Positions 24,911 through 39,645 of a stretch of DNA of 64,000 bases are shown here, piece by piece (the stretch's first letter is position 1; each line of letters opens with the position of its first letter). Source of the DNA: Lineus longissimus. Its lineage: Eukaryota > Nemertea > Pilidiophora > Heteronemertea > Lineidae. The notes below the pieces were generated by a model, which saw only the letters and a program-made list of their open reading frames with translations, had not been told where the DNA came from and made no database searches. The stretch is from assembly GCF_910592395.1 (NCBI RefSeq), contig NC_088310.1, positions 5,711,501 to 5,775,500 on the forward strand, written 5' to 3'. Position numbers and translations under genes: made by a program.

Positions 24911-25160
24911 GTAAGTAAAACATTTACCATTTCCACATTAATTTGATCATGCACTCTTTCCAACAACTTTCCTCTAGGACCCGGTGAGGAACGGGCATCT
25001 TCCAGAAGCAGAAGCAAGGCGGCTGGGCTCCCACGACGGGCACTATCAGAAAAAATTAACCTCGTGGTGTTGACTCGTGGGCTGAGATCTACACATGGGA
25101 TTGTGTTTTATTTATTTTTAGGGTAACCAATCGATTCACTGTATACTCGAACTTGGAATA

Positions 25161-25290
25161 GATTTCCGGTAACAATTGACCAGCCGGCGATCTTTTGTGG
25201 TTGCCGAAATCGAGGGGTGTATGGAGTGCATAGTTACGCCCCTCTAAAACTCGGAAGGGAAAAGATTCGGGCGGGGCTATTTTAGAAAAG
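25161..25290. mobile_element. palindromic MITE, copy 1
   Basis: About 130 bp that align with 61674-61799. The core is an inverted repeat GAGGGGTGT ... ACGCCCCTC around a short loop, nested between outer arms (GCGATCTTTT on the left, AAAGATTCGGGCGGG on the right) that also pair imperfectly. Both copies keep the core better than their edges. The superfamily is not clear. Confidence 0.5.
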
Positions 25291-28200
25291 ATAACCTTGG
25301 TTTGCCTGAGATGTTGTTTGAGCTTTGGCTCTATGCATGTCAATTTCCTTCTTAGCCACTACATCTAGTTTTCCCATTGCAATTTACTAACCTCTACCAC
25401 CCAACTCTTATCATGAACTCCAGTCACGTTCTGTGGACCACCCCACCCCCCATCCTTCATAAGGACACGGACTGGTACAATCACTTTCTGCGAGGAGGTG
25501 CAGGGTATTCTCTCTGCCAACACTCACGGCATGTTCCATTACACTATCATGAGGTTCCGGATGAGAACTTTACGATATCAGAATCATCAAATCAATTTTA
25601 GCGACTGGTCCATCAAACCTCTGGACAAAGGAGAGTACATGTAAAGAGTTTTTTTAGGTTGTGTGTATCAATTAATCCATTGCCTGTTGGTCGCTAGTTT
25701 GATATCTTCATGTCCCTGTGATCTACTCCACGAATCGTGGAGCAGCGGATCCAAAATGGAGGTCGGTGTTGTCAGGTGTGTAACGATCTTGTTACGGGAC
25801 TGCACAGGAGTCCAGTATTAAAGAACAGCTGCTGCTGTGAATCGTCCCTTCCGTCTGAAGTGAGGCGGAGCGATGACTTGCCTCGTAGTCTATTGAATCT
25901 GCGTCCTCTAGGGACAACAGCATGCATCATGTTGCGATGTCTGTTCATGCAATCTCGAAGCACAAAGCTTAATGCTTTCTAATGGTCCGCTTTACCTTTG
26001 GGAATGGGTAACTTAATTGTCTCAGTCGATTCGTTGACACATCTCGCCTATCTCTTGGAACTGGCTTGCTCATTTCATTATGGCATGGTCATTCAATGAC
26101 GGAAAACTACTTATCTAAATGAGATGATCAACAGGGGTTCTCACAACAACGGGTAATTAACAGTTCTTAACCTTATTTGCCTCATTAGAATTCCAGTATT
26201 GTATCTCCGATTGCGTGGGCCACGCAGAGGCGAAGACACTGGGCTCTTCATTTTCTCAAACATGACGAAAATAGCTAACACACTGAACAAATGTGATCTC
26301 AACTGGCCTATGACCAAGTTACCAGTCAATATTGCAGTGCTATCAGTATCGAGCATAAATTTTGGCAATTCATCAAAAGGAAGTCGTCAGTTTGGTCAAC
26401 GTGACCAGAACGACCCCCATGGGAGGTATTAAGATCGTACATGTATTTTTTATACAGAAGGTTGATCATGTTTTGATCATCCCTCCTGTGGGCAGATTGA
26501 CATTCGAAATAATCGAGTGGTGCCCCCCCCCCCCCCCCCCCACCTCCCATCACCACCATCGCCCCCACCTCACGATCGCGACCCCGGATGTGACCCCCGC
26601 TTGTATAACATAAGCCAAAATCTATATATACCCACTTCACAAAGCCTTTTTGACAACCTGACTGATGACATCTGGGTTTGTCTATGTGGCCATCAGTGGC
26701 ATGATTCGCACCTCAAGCAACGATTGTCTTTCCTGAATCATAATTGTAATTTCTGTTCCAGATAGATCTGGTCAATAATATTTTTGACTGATATAGCTGT
26801 CATGAAACCACTGAGAGAACTTGTTCCTGCTTTGTTGAGCAGTCAAAACATGGAATAAACATATGTATTTATGATAGCTACAGACAATGATAGTTTGTTG
26901 GGTTCAGCCGAGGTGCCTAAGGCTAGTATTAAAGGCACAATACGTGAAGTCTGCTGTTGCAAACTGGCTGTGAGACACATCTCCAGGGTTTTTGTTGGCA
27001 CTTCAACACTTGAAATATTCCTGGCACAAAAAAATAACGCTGAAGTTGCAAGTGATATCCAAGGTCATTCGCATTCAACAATCATATTACGAGGAATAAA
27101 AAACGACCAGACCTTTCTTTTCTTTTCACCTTCGCGCCGAAATAGAATACTATTCGAAGTTGTCCATGTGACCGTCCATTGATGACGAACCCTGCCGCAA
27201 CCTGGGCATACACATAAGCGTCGAAAAGATCGTAATGCTCCTCTCCTATCGGCCTTTTGAGTCATTGCCTTTTTGATTTGAGTGGAATCGTCTTCCATCG
27301 CGGAGACAAGCCACACTGGCACATGCACTACAGCACCAGGGCACAAAATATAGTTGCGAAATACTGAAATTCGTTACCATGGAGTTCTGCAGTGCTTTCC
27401 TTGCCCATTCCCTGGCCTTCGCTAGACTCCAGCTGAAGAATCGAGATCAAAATGCCAAAAGTCCCCATTTTTCACAATGAGGATCTCGTAAAAAAATGAT
27501 AGCATGCTCTGTATGCCATAAACAACCTTTTCTGAGTACTGTTTGCAAAACGACGATAACGACGAAAGCGGAAATCGACAGTCCCCCTTGGCATGACTTT
27601 GGCGACTCCAAAATACAAATCTTTTGCACCATGTGTATGCTTGTTGAATGATAGCATCTTTTAAATCCAGTCTAAATTCACAGATACATCTATTTTTAAG
27701 TTCTAGTACGGCGGCCAATATGTCATTTATCAAATAGATAAAGAGACGTTCACTTCATGACGGATGCTCGAGACAATTTTTCGTTCTCAAGTGATTTTAT
27801 CGACACAAAAAATCTCTCAAATACGCTCTTCGTCTAATAAATGTCATGGTCGTCGATCTTAGGATAGCCACAAAACATGACAGAATGTACACTTTAACCT
27901 ATCTAAGGAAGGTTCAGAATATAATACATCTAAGTTAGATGTCATGCACATGCTCACTCGATGACATTCAACACGTTCTATTTCGATAGACCATCGGTTG
28001 GCGACAACAGAATGTTGGATGGCCGTGGCGTAATATTCCGGCTTGATCTTGATTTCGCTATCGTGATCAACTAGTCGTCTGTGCTCTGTCCATCCATGTA
28101 GCTATTTGTGAGAGGTTATTTTTGTCAGATGCACCGACATGTGCATGTCACCCCCTTTGGTCGTACACGTAATATAGTCTTATTCCATTCCTTTAAAGTA

Positions 28201-29788
28201 CGATTTAAAATATTTCAAGCGACTTTTTAAGAACTGTCTGGCTGTGCTAAAAACAATGGTTTTGCCAATCTACAGGATATTAAAAGACGATTCAACTTCC
28301 TGTATAAAAGAAGACATGCTCCGATAAGGAGGACAGTTGCTGAAATCTGCTCATTTTGGACTAGTACACTTCCGTGGAGAAGTTCCGTGAAATGTTTTTT
28401 TTCTGGAAATTAGAATCGTTATCCCTCCAAAATAGCCTTATCCCACTTATATATGTGGAGATATTCTTATACCATGTTTCTAAGTTGCCTTGAGATAAAC
28501 AGACTCGGCTTCTCCTACCTCTTGTCAGTAATTTACAGGCAGAAGTTTGGCTTTATCGACTGCAACATGAGGTGTCAACATGTACGGTCATGTCGACCAA
28601 AAAAAGGGCTGATGCAACATATCTAAGCTCTCGTTCTAAAATATGAACCATCTTCTTGTAAGATATCGAAACAATAGGTGACATGTTTGCCATTTCTTTT
28701 GCCTGTTCCAGGCATTGAGAAAGACTAGTCTCCATTGTGGGTTTGTTCTTCCGCGAAACTGCTTTAGTTACCATTCTCTTCGTTTGCATTGTTAGTCCCT
28801 ACGTTTGCTTTTTCCTCCTGGTCCAAATAACTTTATTTGATCAGCACTTCTGTTTGTGCCGTGGGGAATTTTGCCACAGATCCCACCTCATTGGCGTTGT
28901 AACATTTTAAACACGTGGCCGTATTCGAATTCCGAGGAGACCTCTAGATCTGTGGGTTTACTTTGATGGAACGTTCTCAATGGTTAATGAGTTTATCATA
29001 TTAAGTTGTAGGTGAACGTTTGGGTTGGATTTCTACTTTGCAATCTTTATTAAGGGCATTGACATGAAGATTAACTCCACCTAACTGCTCCGGCTTTAGA
29101 CCGGAACTGCTTTGCCAAGTTGCATGTTTTGTGTCGCCATGTGGCCATGCCGTGAAAACCAGCGCACTCTCACGAAGAAAAATGAGCTACACGAAATATC
29201 AAAACCAAGCAGATCCTTTTGTTGCTTTGTACAAGGATTTTACAACATGTATACAGTCATTGATTCCAATATGATAATTCATTCAACTGCCTTTCTTTCA
29301 ACAGTCATAGTAAATTCGATTGTGTAAGTGCAACTGTTATCTTTTGCAAAACTGTCTAATTCACTCGACCATGCCCTTTTATTCTCATATCGTGTCGTCC
29401 AACCTAGGTTTTGGTTGACACGAGACAAGATTAGGATGGCATGAGAGTAAATCCATTGAGCTTCCTCGTTGAATTAATAGCACAGAATTGGGCAAACTAT
29501 CAATAGCATAATAATAGCTAAACCTTGTAGCGTAAATCAGCTTGAGAGAGATCAGCTATAATAATCACTTTAAAAGAAATCGGATTCGATTTAGAAAATA
29601 TCAACAGAACTTATCGAATCATTCTGAGTCACTGCCTCGTTTACGATATACAAATGTAGTTCGCTTTTGTTGATTTACGGCTGACAGAAAATACAACTCA
29701 TCTGATTCATGAACTTATTTTTTGTTTTCCTCGGCTGTTTGTGCTGGTTTCAATTTACGTAAAAAGTGGGCTATTATAGAGTATAGAG
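25291..29788. other. 4.5-kb gene-free stretch
   Basis: No coding exon recognised on either strand. It contains a run of 19 C at 26523-26541. The many short frames lack domains and paired splice sites. Confidence 0.4.
26523..26541 (+). repeat. C homopolymer
   Basis: Nineteen C in a row, followed by a C/A-rich tract. Confidence 0.85.
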
Positions 29789-30561
29789 CAGAGGCGGTTA
29801 ACCAACAGAAATGTAGATACAGAATCAGTTAACCAACAGAAAGGTGAATATGCAGAATCGGTTGACCAATAGAAATGTGGATATGCAGAATCGGTTAACC
29901 AATAGAAATGTGGATATGCAGAATCGCTTCACCAATAGAAATGTGGATATGCAGAATCGCTTCACCAATAGAAATGTGTATATGCAGAATCGGTAAACCA
30001 ATAGAAATGTGGATATGCAGAATCGCTTCACCAATAGAAATGTGTATATGCAGAATCGCTTCACCAATAGAAATGTGTATATGCAGAATCGGTTAACCAA
30101 TAGAAATGTGGATATGCAGAATCGCTTCACCAATAGAAATGTGTATATATGCAGAATCGCTTCACCAATAGAAATGTGTATATGCAGAATCGGTTAACCA
30201 ATAGAAATGTGGATATGCAGAATCGCTTCACCAATAGAAATGTGTATATATGCAGAATCGCTTCACCAATAGAAATGTGTATATGCAGAATCGGTTAACC
30301 AATAGAAATGTGGATATGCAGAATCGCTTCACCAACAGAAATGTGAATATGCAGAATCGGTTAACCAATAGAAATGTGGATATGCAGAATCGGTTAACCA
30401 ATAGAAATGTGGATATGCAGAATCGCTTCACCAACAGAAATGTGAATATGCAGAATCGGTTAACCAATAGAAATGTGGATGTGCAGAATCGGTTAACCAA
30501 TAGAAATATAGATATGCAGAAGTGGTCAACCAATAGAGAATCGGTTAACCAATCGAAATGC
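29789..30561 (+). repeat. 33-bp minisatellite, about 23 copies
   Basis: Tandem units of 33 bp in two main types, one with CGGTTAACCAATAG and GTGGATATGCAG, the other with CGCTTCACCAATAG and GTGTATATGCAG. Nearly every unit has CCAATAG. Two units carry an extra TA (near 30145 and 30246), 101 bp apart, showing that a block of three units was duplicated as a higher-order repeat. Because 33 is divisible by three, open frames run through it on both strands; I regard them as by-products. Confidence 0.95.
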
Positions 30562-33500
30562 ACGTGTAACCTGTACATGAATGGATGACACGATCGTGTT
30601 GTTGCGCAATCCCTCCATCAGTCAAAGACTCTGGACTTGAAGATCACATCACCCTGCCTGCATGCCTGAAAGGTTTGGAACTTGCACTGGTTTGGGCGTA
30701 AGTAACTGCAGATAATGGGTTAATATACTGAAGTAAAATGAGATACTTCATAGAATCAACTTTGTCGCTTTGGTTAACCATATGTATCCAATCAACCACT
30801 GTTGACACAGAAATCTCAATTAAATAGCCTCATCAGACTATTATCAAACTCTATAGACCTAATTATACTGATTTTCTAACCATTAGGGGATCTCGGTAGG
30901 GGTTCTGGTTTCGTAGCTGTTGGTAGACCGGTTGACATTGCACGAAGCCAGCTCGAATCAAGGCCATTCCTGATCCCCTTAGAAAAATGAGAAGTGTAAG
31001 TGGTATGTCACATATTCCCTCCTAGTTTTGTAAGTCTGTTTCGAAGGTTTGGTTTACAGGATTTGGTTTCACAATCGTGACTGAAGACGTTCACCGCAGT
31101 TCAAATAATAGATAGGAACTGATGAGAAAGAAGCAGAAAAGCCAACCGATCTTCTTATGTTGTCGTCTTTCGACAGAGTGAAGTTTCGTGCAACCTGAGA
31201 TTCAGCCTTTTCTTCTTCCCAAATTGAAGGATGGGTTTCTTGTAACGTGAGGCAAGATTCGGGCAGCCTTTTTCTGAAGTTGACAGGGTTTAAAGAAAAA
31301 AAGGCTGAATATACGTGAGACCAGGTACCGCGTCACCTCGAGGCCGAACTAAAGGGATAGAGTGTTATTGCATGTATTTTTATCGAGATTTCACTTGGTT
31401 TGAAGTGGAGTTCAGTGGCTTTCTTATATTTTAGTCTGTTGAAGGAATGGGCTAGACTCTGCCGTAGCAGGCCTGGGTACCAATACTTGTACTTGATGTA
31501 CATGATGAAACTTGCATCTTATAGATTTTATTATATATTTCTGGACCGGGTCGTGCCGTTTGACTAGTGCTAATACTAACCCGGCACTACCATTTAGATG
31601 ATGATAATGAATACAGAAATGTCGGCTATTTTTTAAATCATGAACAGATAACTTCAATTGCATTCTCTTGGTGCAATAATTTATACACTAACGTAATACC
31701 AAGCATGCCTGTTGTATATTGCCGCATGCGAGCCCAAACCATCCCTACATGATAATCAAATTCTTCGGGACTACATGAATAATGGAGAAAAAGTTGGAAG
31801 AAACAGATTTGAAAAATGAGTTGAAAGGGTATTTTCCTTTTGATTGTGGGATGAACGTTGGACTGCAAAATATAATTGAACTAAATCGCACAATGGTAAA
31901 GAGTACTCTAGACGTATTATTCCTGAAGATATATTTGAGCTGTTTAGACCAATAATTTTTAATAGCCTGCTGGAGAAAAACTATTTCTCAGTCTTCGGCC
32001 TCCGCTCAGAGGGATAACATACGAAGAACATTAAAAATTCTATTCATCGGACGCGATACCATCCAGGTATTTTAGAGATGTTGACGCATTACTCGAACAC
32101 ATGTTGCTATTCTCGCGCCGTCCACCTTCATAGTTCTTTATTTTCCATTCATTGCGGGCATCATCACGTGATAATATCATCGTACCTTTAGCAAATATGC
32201 GGAGCTCTAAGGAAAGAAACTTAACGCGAACAGAGCGATTTCAGTCCATCAGCCCACAAATTTAAGTAAACGTTCTCCATTGTGCGCCTTTTCCCGGCAG
32301 CACGTCAACAACGACAAGTGCGGCCAACATGCCTTTTTACTCTAGGACTACACTATCATGTATCATTTTACCCCTTGGCAGAAACTAGCACCACGATAGC
32401 AAGTGGGATTCTCCACTAGAGGAAGAGCCAGAAAGAATACCATGATATGCTGTGCTATATCCTAAGGATCAGTCGGGTACCATTACCCCTTAGCAGAAAC
32501 CATCTGAAGTATATATGGAATCTTCTATACTTCTATAAAAAACAAGAAAAGATATTATACAAAAATGGACACATGTACGAGTTTTATGAACAAACCGCTA
32601 TGACTAATGTTCGAATGTGATGGCTTTCTGTTGTTTGTCCTTTTTGTCCATTTACTGCATGCCGACTTATCGGCAGTGAATATCAGTCCTGAAGTCTCTT
32701 TGTTGGTTCCATAGAGTGGTTCTATCTGATGGCGTAAACGTCAACTACTTGGTATACAGTGCTTCCCTCTTATGGCAGTTCTCCACTTCATACACCTGTT
32801 ACATGGCTTTTTGGTGCCGATCAGCGGCTTCGTTTTGTGAAGCTGACTTAAGGGTGATATTGTCAGCCTATAGTGGTTTGGTGTCACTGAAGAGTCCGAC
32901 ACCGCAACAAGGGTAGTGTTAGTTCTTGAATATTGTATCAAACATGTGTATGCCTGTTGAGAATACATGTACTGTCATATTACTCTTTGCAAAGTAGTCA
33001 TTCGTTACTTGACATTAATTCTTGTCACCATATCAAGTGTAGGTATCTGTTCAAACTTGAACAAAGATTCGTCTAGTGATACAACCGATTCATGAGGGAT
33101 CACGTACGGGTCGTGCCAGAAGCATGGCATTCAGCACGTAATTCGGACATGTATTGACCTTCTCTGGTCCTGGTCAGTCAACTACGAGTTCAACTTGTGG
33201 CCACCAAATGATCATTGACTCGATTATCTGAATAATCTGGTAGCAATGTCTCATAAAGACGAAATTTGATACTTCGGGTCTCTTACGATAACCATACAGC
33301 TCTCGTACGAGCTATGGCAAGGCATGAGCAATTCTTCAGTTCCTTGGTCCGGGTGTTCATAAAAAGGTTAGTCACCAACGTGGCGTTTCATTGACTAAGC
33401 CAAGTCAAATGAGCAATGTTCTAAATGTATCTGAAATTTTCTACACAAGCATAACCGACAATTTCTTTTTAATTTCTCGTCACAAAAACGAACATTCGTC

Positions 33501-36500
33501 AGCTTTATCCACGGAAAGTGATTTATAACGAAGTATTCTGAGACGATTGTATTGTATCCTTGACCCAGCATTCTATGATGATGCTCTTTCAGTCTGGTAT
33601 GCGAAAACCAGAGATTTTTTACAGATAAATAAAGCTATATACCACCTTGAACTCGAACCTGTGGTGTTTTGTGGTCAAGGTGACTCCAGGTGCACCTGCA
33701 CCTCGAGGTTGGGAAAGAGATATCGATGTGTTTTTGAAAGTTTTGGTTGATTATTGCTTTCATTATTGTTGTGGTCGAACGATATCACCACGTAATGAGG
33801 TATCTAGTGTAAAGGTTGTAAGTGGGGCCACTGAGTGCTTATGTCATGATATGCTTATTAGCCAGTACGATGTCGTCAAAAGTACGAGTCTTCGGGTAAT
33901 AGGATCGGGAGACAACATTTGCAAGAACATAACTTGGTGGCATGAACGTCCTGACATGAACTTGATATTAAGCAAAGATCTTATGCTGATGTTAGATGGT
34001 AACTTGAGTAGAAAATGACATTAAATGAACAGAGGATCATGTTGCATTGGCGTATATGATATAAAGAAACTATTACACTAAATCCACAGGCACAGAATGG
34101 ATTACAAAGAGGGTCAGCCTACATTTGTATTGAAAGTTGGCCAAACCGGTATTGTAATGGGATCGCAGCAATACGCCAAATGCCTAGTATACGACTGCTT
34201 GTTTTCAATTTGCAAATCAATAACCAATATTCTATCCGATTTTGATTGTGATGGTTTAAAGTGGCTCATCGATGACTTGTTCGTGAATTTTTGGCTTCCG
34301 CTATTCCAAATTGTTTAATTGTCGTTATACAACCGCCTCTAATTTCAGAAGGGAAATACGATGGTATTCAGACATTTGAGGTTGCATTCCTTGTTCCAGC
34401 ATATTCCTAGTTCTACTTCTCGGCAATGGGTTGGTCTGCATCAGCGCGCAGACACTCAAGGGTATAGCTCAAAATCAAGGGCAGGTACTCCAGGGCTCTG
34501 ATCGATAACATATTTATATTTTGTTATTATTATCTCGGGGGTCTGTCCAGCTAGTACATACTTGTTTTAGCTGGATTCAAATCAGCATCGTTACCCCCAT
34601 TCTTCAGGTAAACTATGGCATTTTGATGCCTAAAGAAGGCAAGAGAATCTTCGTTTTGCATGAGGATGACAATTCTTAAATACACTTTGTTTACCTGAAA
34701 TATTTCTAATATTTCCGGAGGTACCAAAACAACAGCTATGTTTAAGTGCACTTTTGTTGTCGCTTTTAGTTCTAGGAAAGTAAAGTATTTAGTTGAGAGC
34801 GGAGCGACAACTATAGACATCGTCAGCAATATAAACAAATTCATTGGGCGATTTGTAATGTAATGTTGAAAGAAACACGATGTAGACACAATAAAGCTGC
34901 ATGCATATTTCAAAACATGATACGGTATTGTTTCCTTCTTCGAATACATCTGTATTTCACCGGTAACTTAGACAACTAAACATATCATTGGCATAACTCA
35001 ATATCCTGGGTATGTGCGATATGGCTCATTGTCAAATTCTTCAACAACAATGAATAACACGTTCGATATCCAGTGTCATCGTTAGCATATGCGCAATAGC
35101 TCGACATTTCAAAAACAATTCCAGATACGCATAGAGTATGTGTTACGGAACACATCAAGTTCGAAATACGACATGATGATATGCTTAAAATGTTAATCTT
35201 TGGTCCTATAACGAATACCTACGATCAAGGGTTTGCTCCTGATACGGAGCATACCAGTGGCCATGCACAGTAGTTTGACACAGAAGCTGGTTTAGCAAGC
35301 TGTTAACATTCCTAAGTCAAGCTCTGGCATGTGTGATGACATCCTTATGCCAAACCCCAAGGATTTTTCTTCAGTCCAACTAGCAGCATATGTTGCTTAC
35401 TTCATCTGTAATCAGTCTACCATACATTTAGTCCTTATTATTATTGAGTACGAAATACTTACGCAGGTGGTCCAATATACTATGTATAACTTAGTATTAT
35501 TGTTGTAGGAACATGATACCGCTTATTCCATTGTTCTTGCTTCATTGCTTTAAAGATGCGGCAAGTTGAATAGAGAATTATTAAGGTGATCATACCTGTT
35601 CGACCATTCCTGACATTCTAAAGGCATCTTGCTCCCATTTGTTCCAATTACACTAAAGAAGATTGGCTAATGATCAGGCGGGCCATCCAAGCTGGCTAAC
35701 CTACCTCAACAGTTTAGGACCTATTTGTTTGTGATATTGTTAAAGTTTAAAGGTCGTCAGGTGTACCATGCAGAAACCAGTGGGAACTATTCCACCAGGG
35801 GTGTGGTAGGCGATCAAAGGAGAAACTTATCGCTGTCAAAACAATGGGAAGTCGTTAAGATTTGTGACTGAATCAAGTTTTTTACCTGTTTTTTCAGTTT
35901 TTGTAAAAACACCCTGAGATCTGGTAGTCAGCCAACCAGATTTCCACTTCCAAGCTACATGTACATGTTCATTACTCTAGATGCTGGAACTAAGCCTACA
36001 AAATGTTGCATCATCAAGACAAACATTTGACGTTAACAAGATGGCGACGCCAGCGGCACGATGAAGAGCTTTAAATTGTAAAGAAGAATGTGATAGATTT
36101 TATTGACTTTGAAATCATGAAACTTAAAATTCACGGGACGATGTCAAGTGAAACTTTTATATCATTATTCCTTTACGGTAGCATAAAATGATATTGTGAC
36201 GAGAACTATTTGTAAATCGAAAAGCTTTTATCGCAAAACCATTCCTCTGGAGGCGAGAAAAGAGTCACAGCTACTTATGTTCTTGCGAAGTGGTCGGCTG
36301 TATACAATGCTGCTGGCAATTATCACCAATGCGTGGACATAAACACGAGAGTATGGGGCCAAAGAGGAAAAAACTTCATACGCCTCTACCTGCTCCCCTT
36401 TGATACAAAATCTGGAGATCGTGTGTTCCCACTTCCGGCTAGTATACTATGGTGTTGATTCAAAGTGTATCATACAAAATTTTGGTTTAACAAAATGTCA

Positions 36501-39500
36501 CCTTGAAGAGTAAGAGAGAGAAGAATGCCCCTAAAATCGCCACAGGATATCGGAAATGTCTGTCGCCTTGTTGTAAATGAAAATAAGCATCAGCCACGTA
36601 TAATGCCTCAAGAATTGTTTCTATCATAATTGTTCTTAGAATTGTATGTTGCTGATATATCACCAAAAAGAGATAAGGCTGCCTTCTTTATTTCTGTATC
36701 AAAGATGTAAATAGACAATGCAATGAGTAAAAAGCAGCGCAGTTATTTTCGCTGTGTTGTTACAATTGTGATATTGCTAGATATCCCGGTCACCTAATCT
36801 CTACGCACTCGATGACTTGGCCGATTCGTGATCACTCGCAACTTTCCTCCTCAGTCATCGAACAAGTTCTGGGGCTTACGATATATCTAGTCACGTTACA
36901 ATTGAGGAACCTCTATACCTCTCCTCGATTTTGTGGGCTAGTAATTTGACAATGTGAAGATATAAGCCTGGATGAGCATTCACAACAATGCCTACAGATC
37001 ATACCTACATATCAGCTGAACAAATTGAGTTAATTCATACCGGAAGCCGGGGCAATTTTGGCAGCGCTCTAACCACAGGAGGGGTCTTTGTGATATTTTG
37101 TCTACAATGCATTCAAACTAGGCCAAATGCGCATGACGCTTTGCCATTATCTAAAGGCTTTTTGCGACACTGTTTGCGATATCAATAGCCTAAGTTTGGA
37201 TGTATTCTCTTCCTTTAAATCAGATCTTTGTAATCTCTGACGACCTTTTTGTTGATAACCCTCTAGGAAACGGATACCCAACATCCTTACCAAGGCTACT
37301 GAGCTCTTCAAAACGATCTCCCCCCAAGTCGTCCCCCACTGTCAAAACAAAGCGAAAAATTCCCTCTGGTTCCATTTATCATGGTGGTGGTGTGACCCTC
37401 GCGCACCGACAATGGAAGCTTTCTATTTCACCTCCTAATGGAAAAAACAATGCCTTTGGGCATCAGATCAAAAAGGATATGTTCCTTCAAACAACGGCCG
37501 ATGGCAAGGACAAGCCGAGAAGTAGGCTTAACTGTGAAATGTACAACTGCAAAAATCAAATCTGGCGAAAGAATCTGTCATCGTACGCCATCTATTAGTG
37601 ATGTCACCTTTCTACCTTAATCAATGACGAAGTAGAATTATAATGTGTTGCTTTAGATTGTGTTGTGAGGGCATTTAATATTCTAGTTATTCCAATCGAT
37701 TATACTCTCGGTGTATTTTTTGACATTAACTGGCTCTTCATTCGCCCTCCGAACCAATGCAAACTGACCGGATGTCTCATCAGAAGAACGTCTTGTGACG
37801 CTCATTTTATGATATTATACCGGTTATGTAGAATTAGCACTTCTGATAGGACAGTTCAACCGGAAGTCTACCATATTCTGCTCCTGGTTGGATCACAGAA
37901 GCGAGAACCCATTCTCCAAGCCTCGCATTGGTACGTTACTTATAATCGGTTTACAAGTTAAATTTAAAAGGGACACGATATGTACAGATGACTGGGAGAA
38001 TGACAAGAGCCACAAAGTGTTTCACCTGAAAGATGACTGGTAGTCGTGTTCCTCGAGCCATAAATCAACTTGTGAATGAAAAGTGTTGTTATCAAGATAT
38101 GAATATAGCATTGTGACTCTTTGCTTTCATTGAGAAAAAAAACCATGTAGACCAATCTCAGCCCATAAGAGGTAAGGCGAGCAAATCTGAGCAGGTTTTA
38201 CAAGAAAGCGAGACTTACAAAGCAAATCGCCTACAATATTCAAGGGATCTCATAGTACGATTCTGCTTAGCGAATCAAGAGCGAGTGGGCTGGGACTGAA
38301 TGGGCCAAGTGACGTCGGGTTGAGCGCGGTCGGGGGTTCTTGTGAATGATTTTGACAGTGATCAGGAAACTATATATATTGGCGCTCCCAATGACCCAAT
38401 AAATCAATGGTAATATTTTGTTGAGAGCCCCGGTTTCATTCATAAAACGGCAGTGCTCACGCAGGACGGTATCCTTTCAAGACTGAGTGCGTCCTGTGCG
38501 TTAAATTTATTTTCATTGAGAGTTTTTCTTGATTTCATGAACGGATAGGGCACCAAAAAACTACAGTTTGAAGAGAAGTAGTCGGGAAAACGTGGAAATA
38601 CCCGGTGAAATATTGAAAGTGCGAACCTCAGTTTTCAATGTAAGTAAACGATCACGTCCCTTTTTTTCACTGGCAGATGATTATCCAAATGCATTAGTCT
38701 TACAATATCTCAAATACGGTAAATTTGATGGCATATGCCTAAACATTCGGTAGAAAAGTAGCTTCACTATCTCTTCATCTTTAAGTGTAAAAATAGTAAC
38801 CGCAATAATTATAATCACCCACTCACTAGTTACCCGTACCCTATTCTTTCCTTCACTTCAAAACAACTCTATCCTCCTTCGTTGTATAGGTGCATGAAGG
38901 CGCTAGGAAAAGGCTTAGTCAAAAAGCACCACCAGCAGGTTAATGACATTGCTAATGAATATATACACCATGACTCCGAGATGCTGAGAAATCATAAATC
39001 ATTTTAAACCTCGGGCAGATAACCCCATGATACTTGGCTGTTATGGCTAAAACAACAACTAGCCCTTCCTCGAGAATTTGATACACATTCAATAATCACC
39101 TGTTATTTTCCTGGTGAAGTTTGGTGCATTTCCTCACGGATGTATACCGTGATTTCCTTGACACACCCAACAACTCTGTCAGTGACCTCGGGTACGACTA
39201 GAGTGCACCATTTGACCGCTCAAACTATGGTGACCGGTATTGTTGTATCTGGTGGTTAATCCTGATACATTGGGTCAAAAAGTGCAAGGGTTGTTCTTTT
39301 TGAAGGTTTTTTTTCTGGCAGGGTAGAATATCCCGATGCGATAATCTTACCTTGAAATCAATATGGAACATTATGAATAAGCGTGACCACGATAACGGCC
39401 GTTCGTATTGGGGCATTGATCTGGACCGTTTTTTTTTCGCCCTGTGCGGCACCTGGCCTGGTCGCGTGCACGGCAACGCGCTTTTATCGCTTTGAGTTGA

Positions 39501-39595
39501 AACCATAAATTGCATAAATCGTCTACTCAGTAGCATTTTTTTAGATAGATTTAGTAAAGAAATGCAATGCGCGTCAGCTCGGCTTAACTCGTATG
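30562..39595. other. 9-kb gene-free stretch
   Basis: No coding exon recognised. The longest frames (for example 33647-34018, 34551-34949 and 37200-37598) have no domain, no paired splice sites and a composition like random AT-rich sequence. Confidence 0.4.
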
Positions 39596-39645
39596 CCTTT
39601 CCCATTGTTCAACGTCATGCTCAAGAGCTTGAACAATGGGAAAGG
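39596..39645 (+). other. perfect 17-bp stem hairpin
   Basis: CCTTTCCCATTGTTCAA at 39596-39612 is followed after 16 nt by its exact reverse complement at 39629-39645. The stem is shorter than a usual microRNA precursor, and no tandem or interspersed copy was seen in the window. Confidence 0.7.

Noticed and set aside
29825-30588. Long open frames of an 11-residue repeat on both strands
   Set aside because: The 33-bp minisatellite unit is divisible by three, so frames stay open automatically; codon content simply mirrors the unit.
37200-37598. 132-codon plus-strand frame
   Set aside because: Basic, low-complexity translation without domain or partner exons; frames of this length occur by chance in 64 kb.
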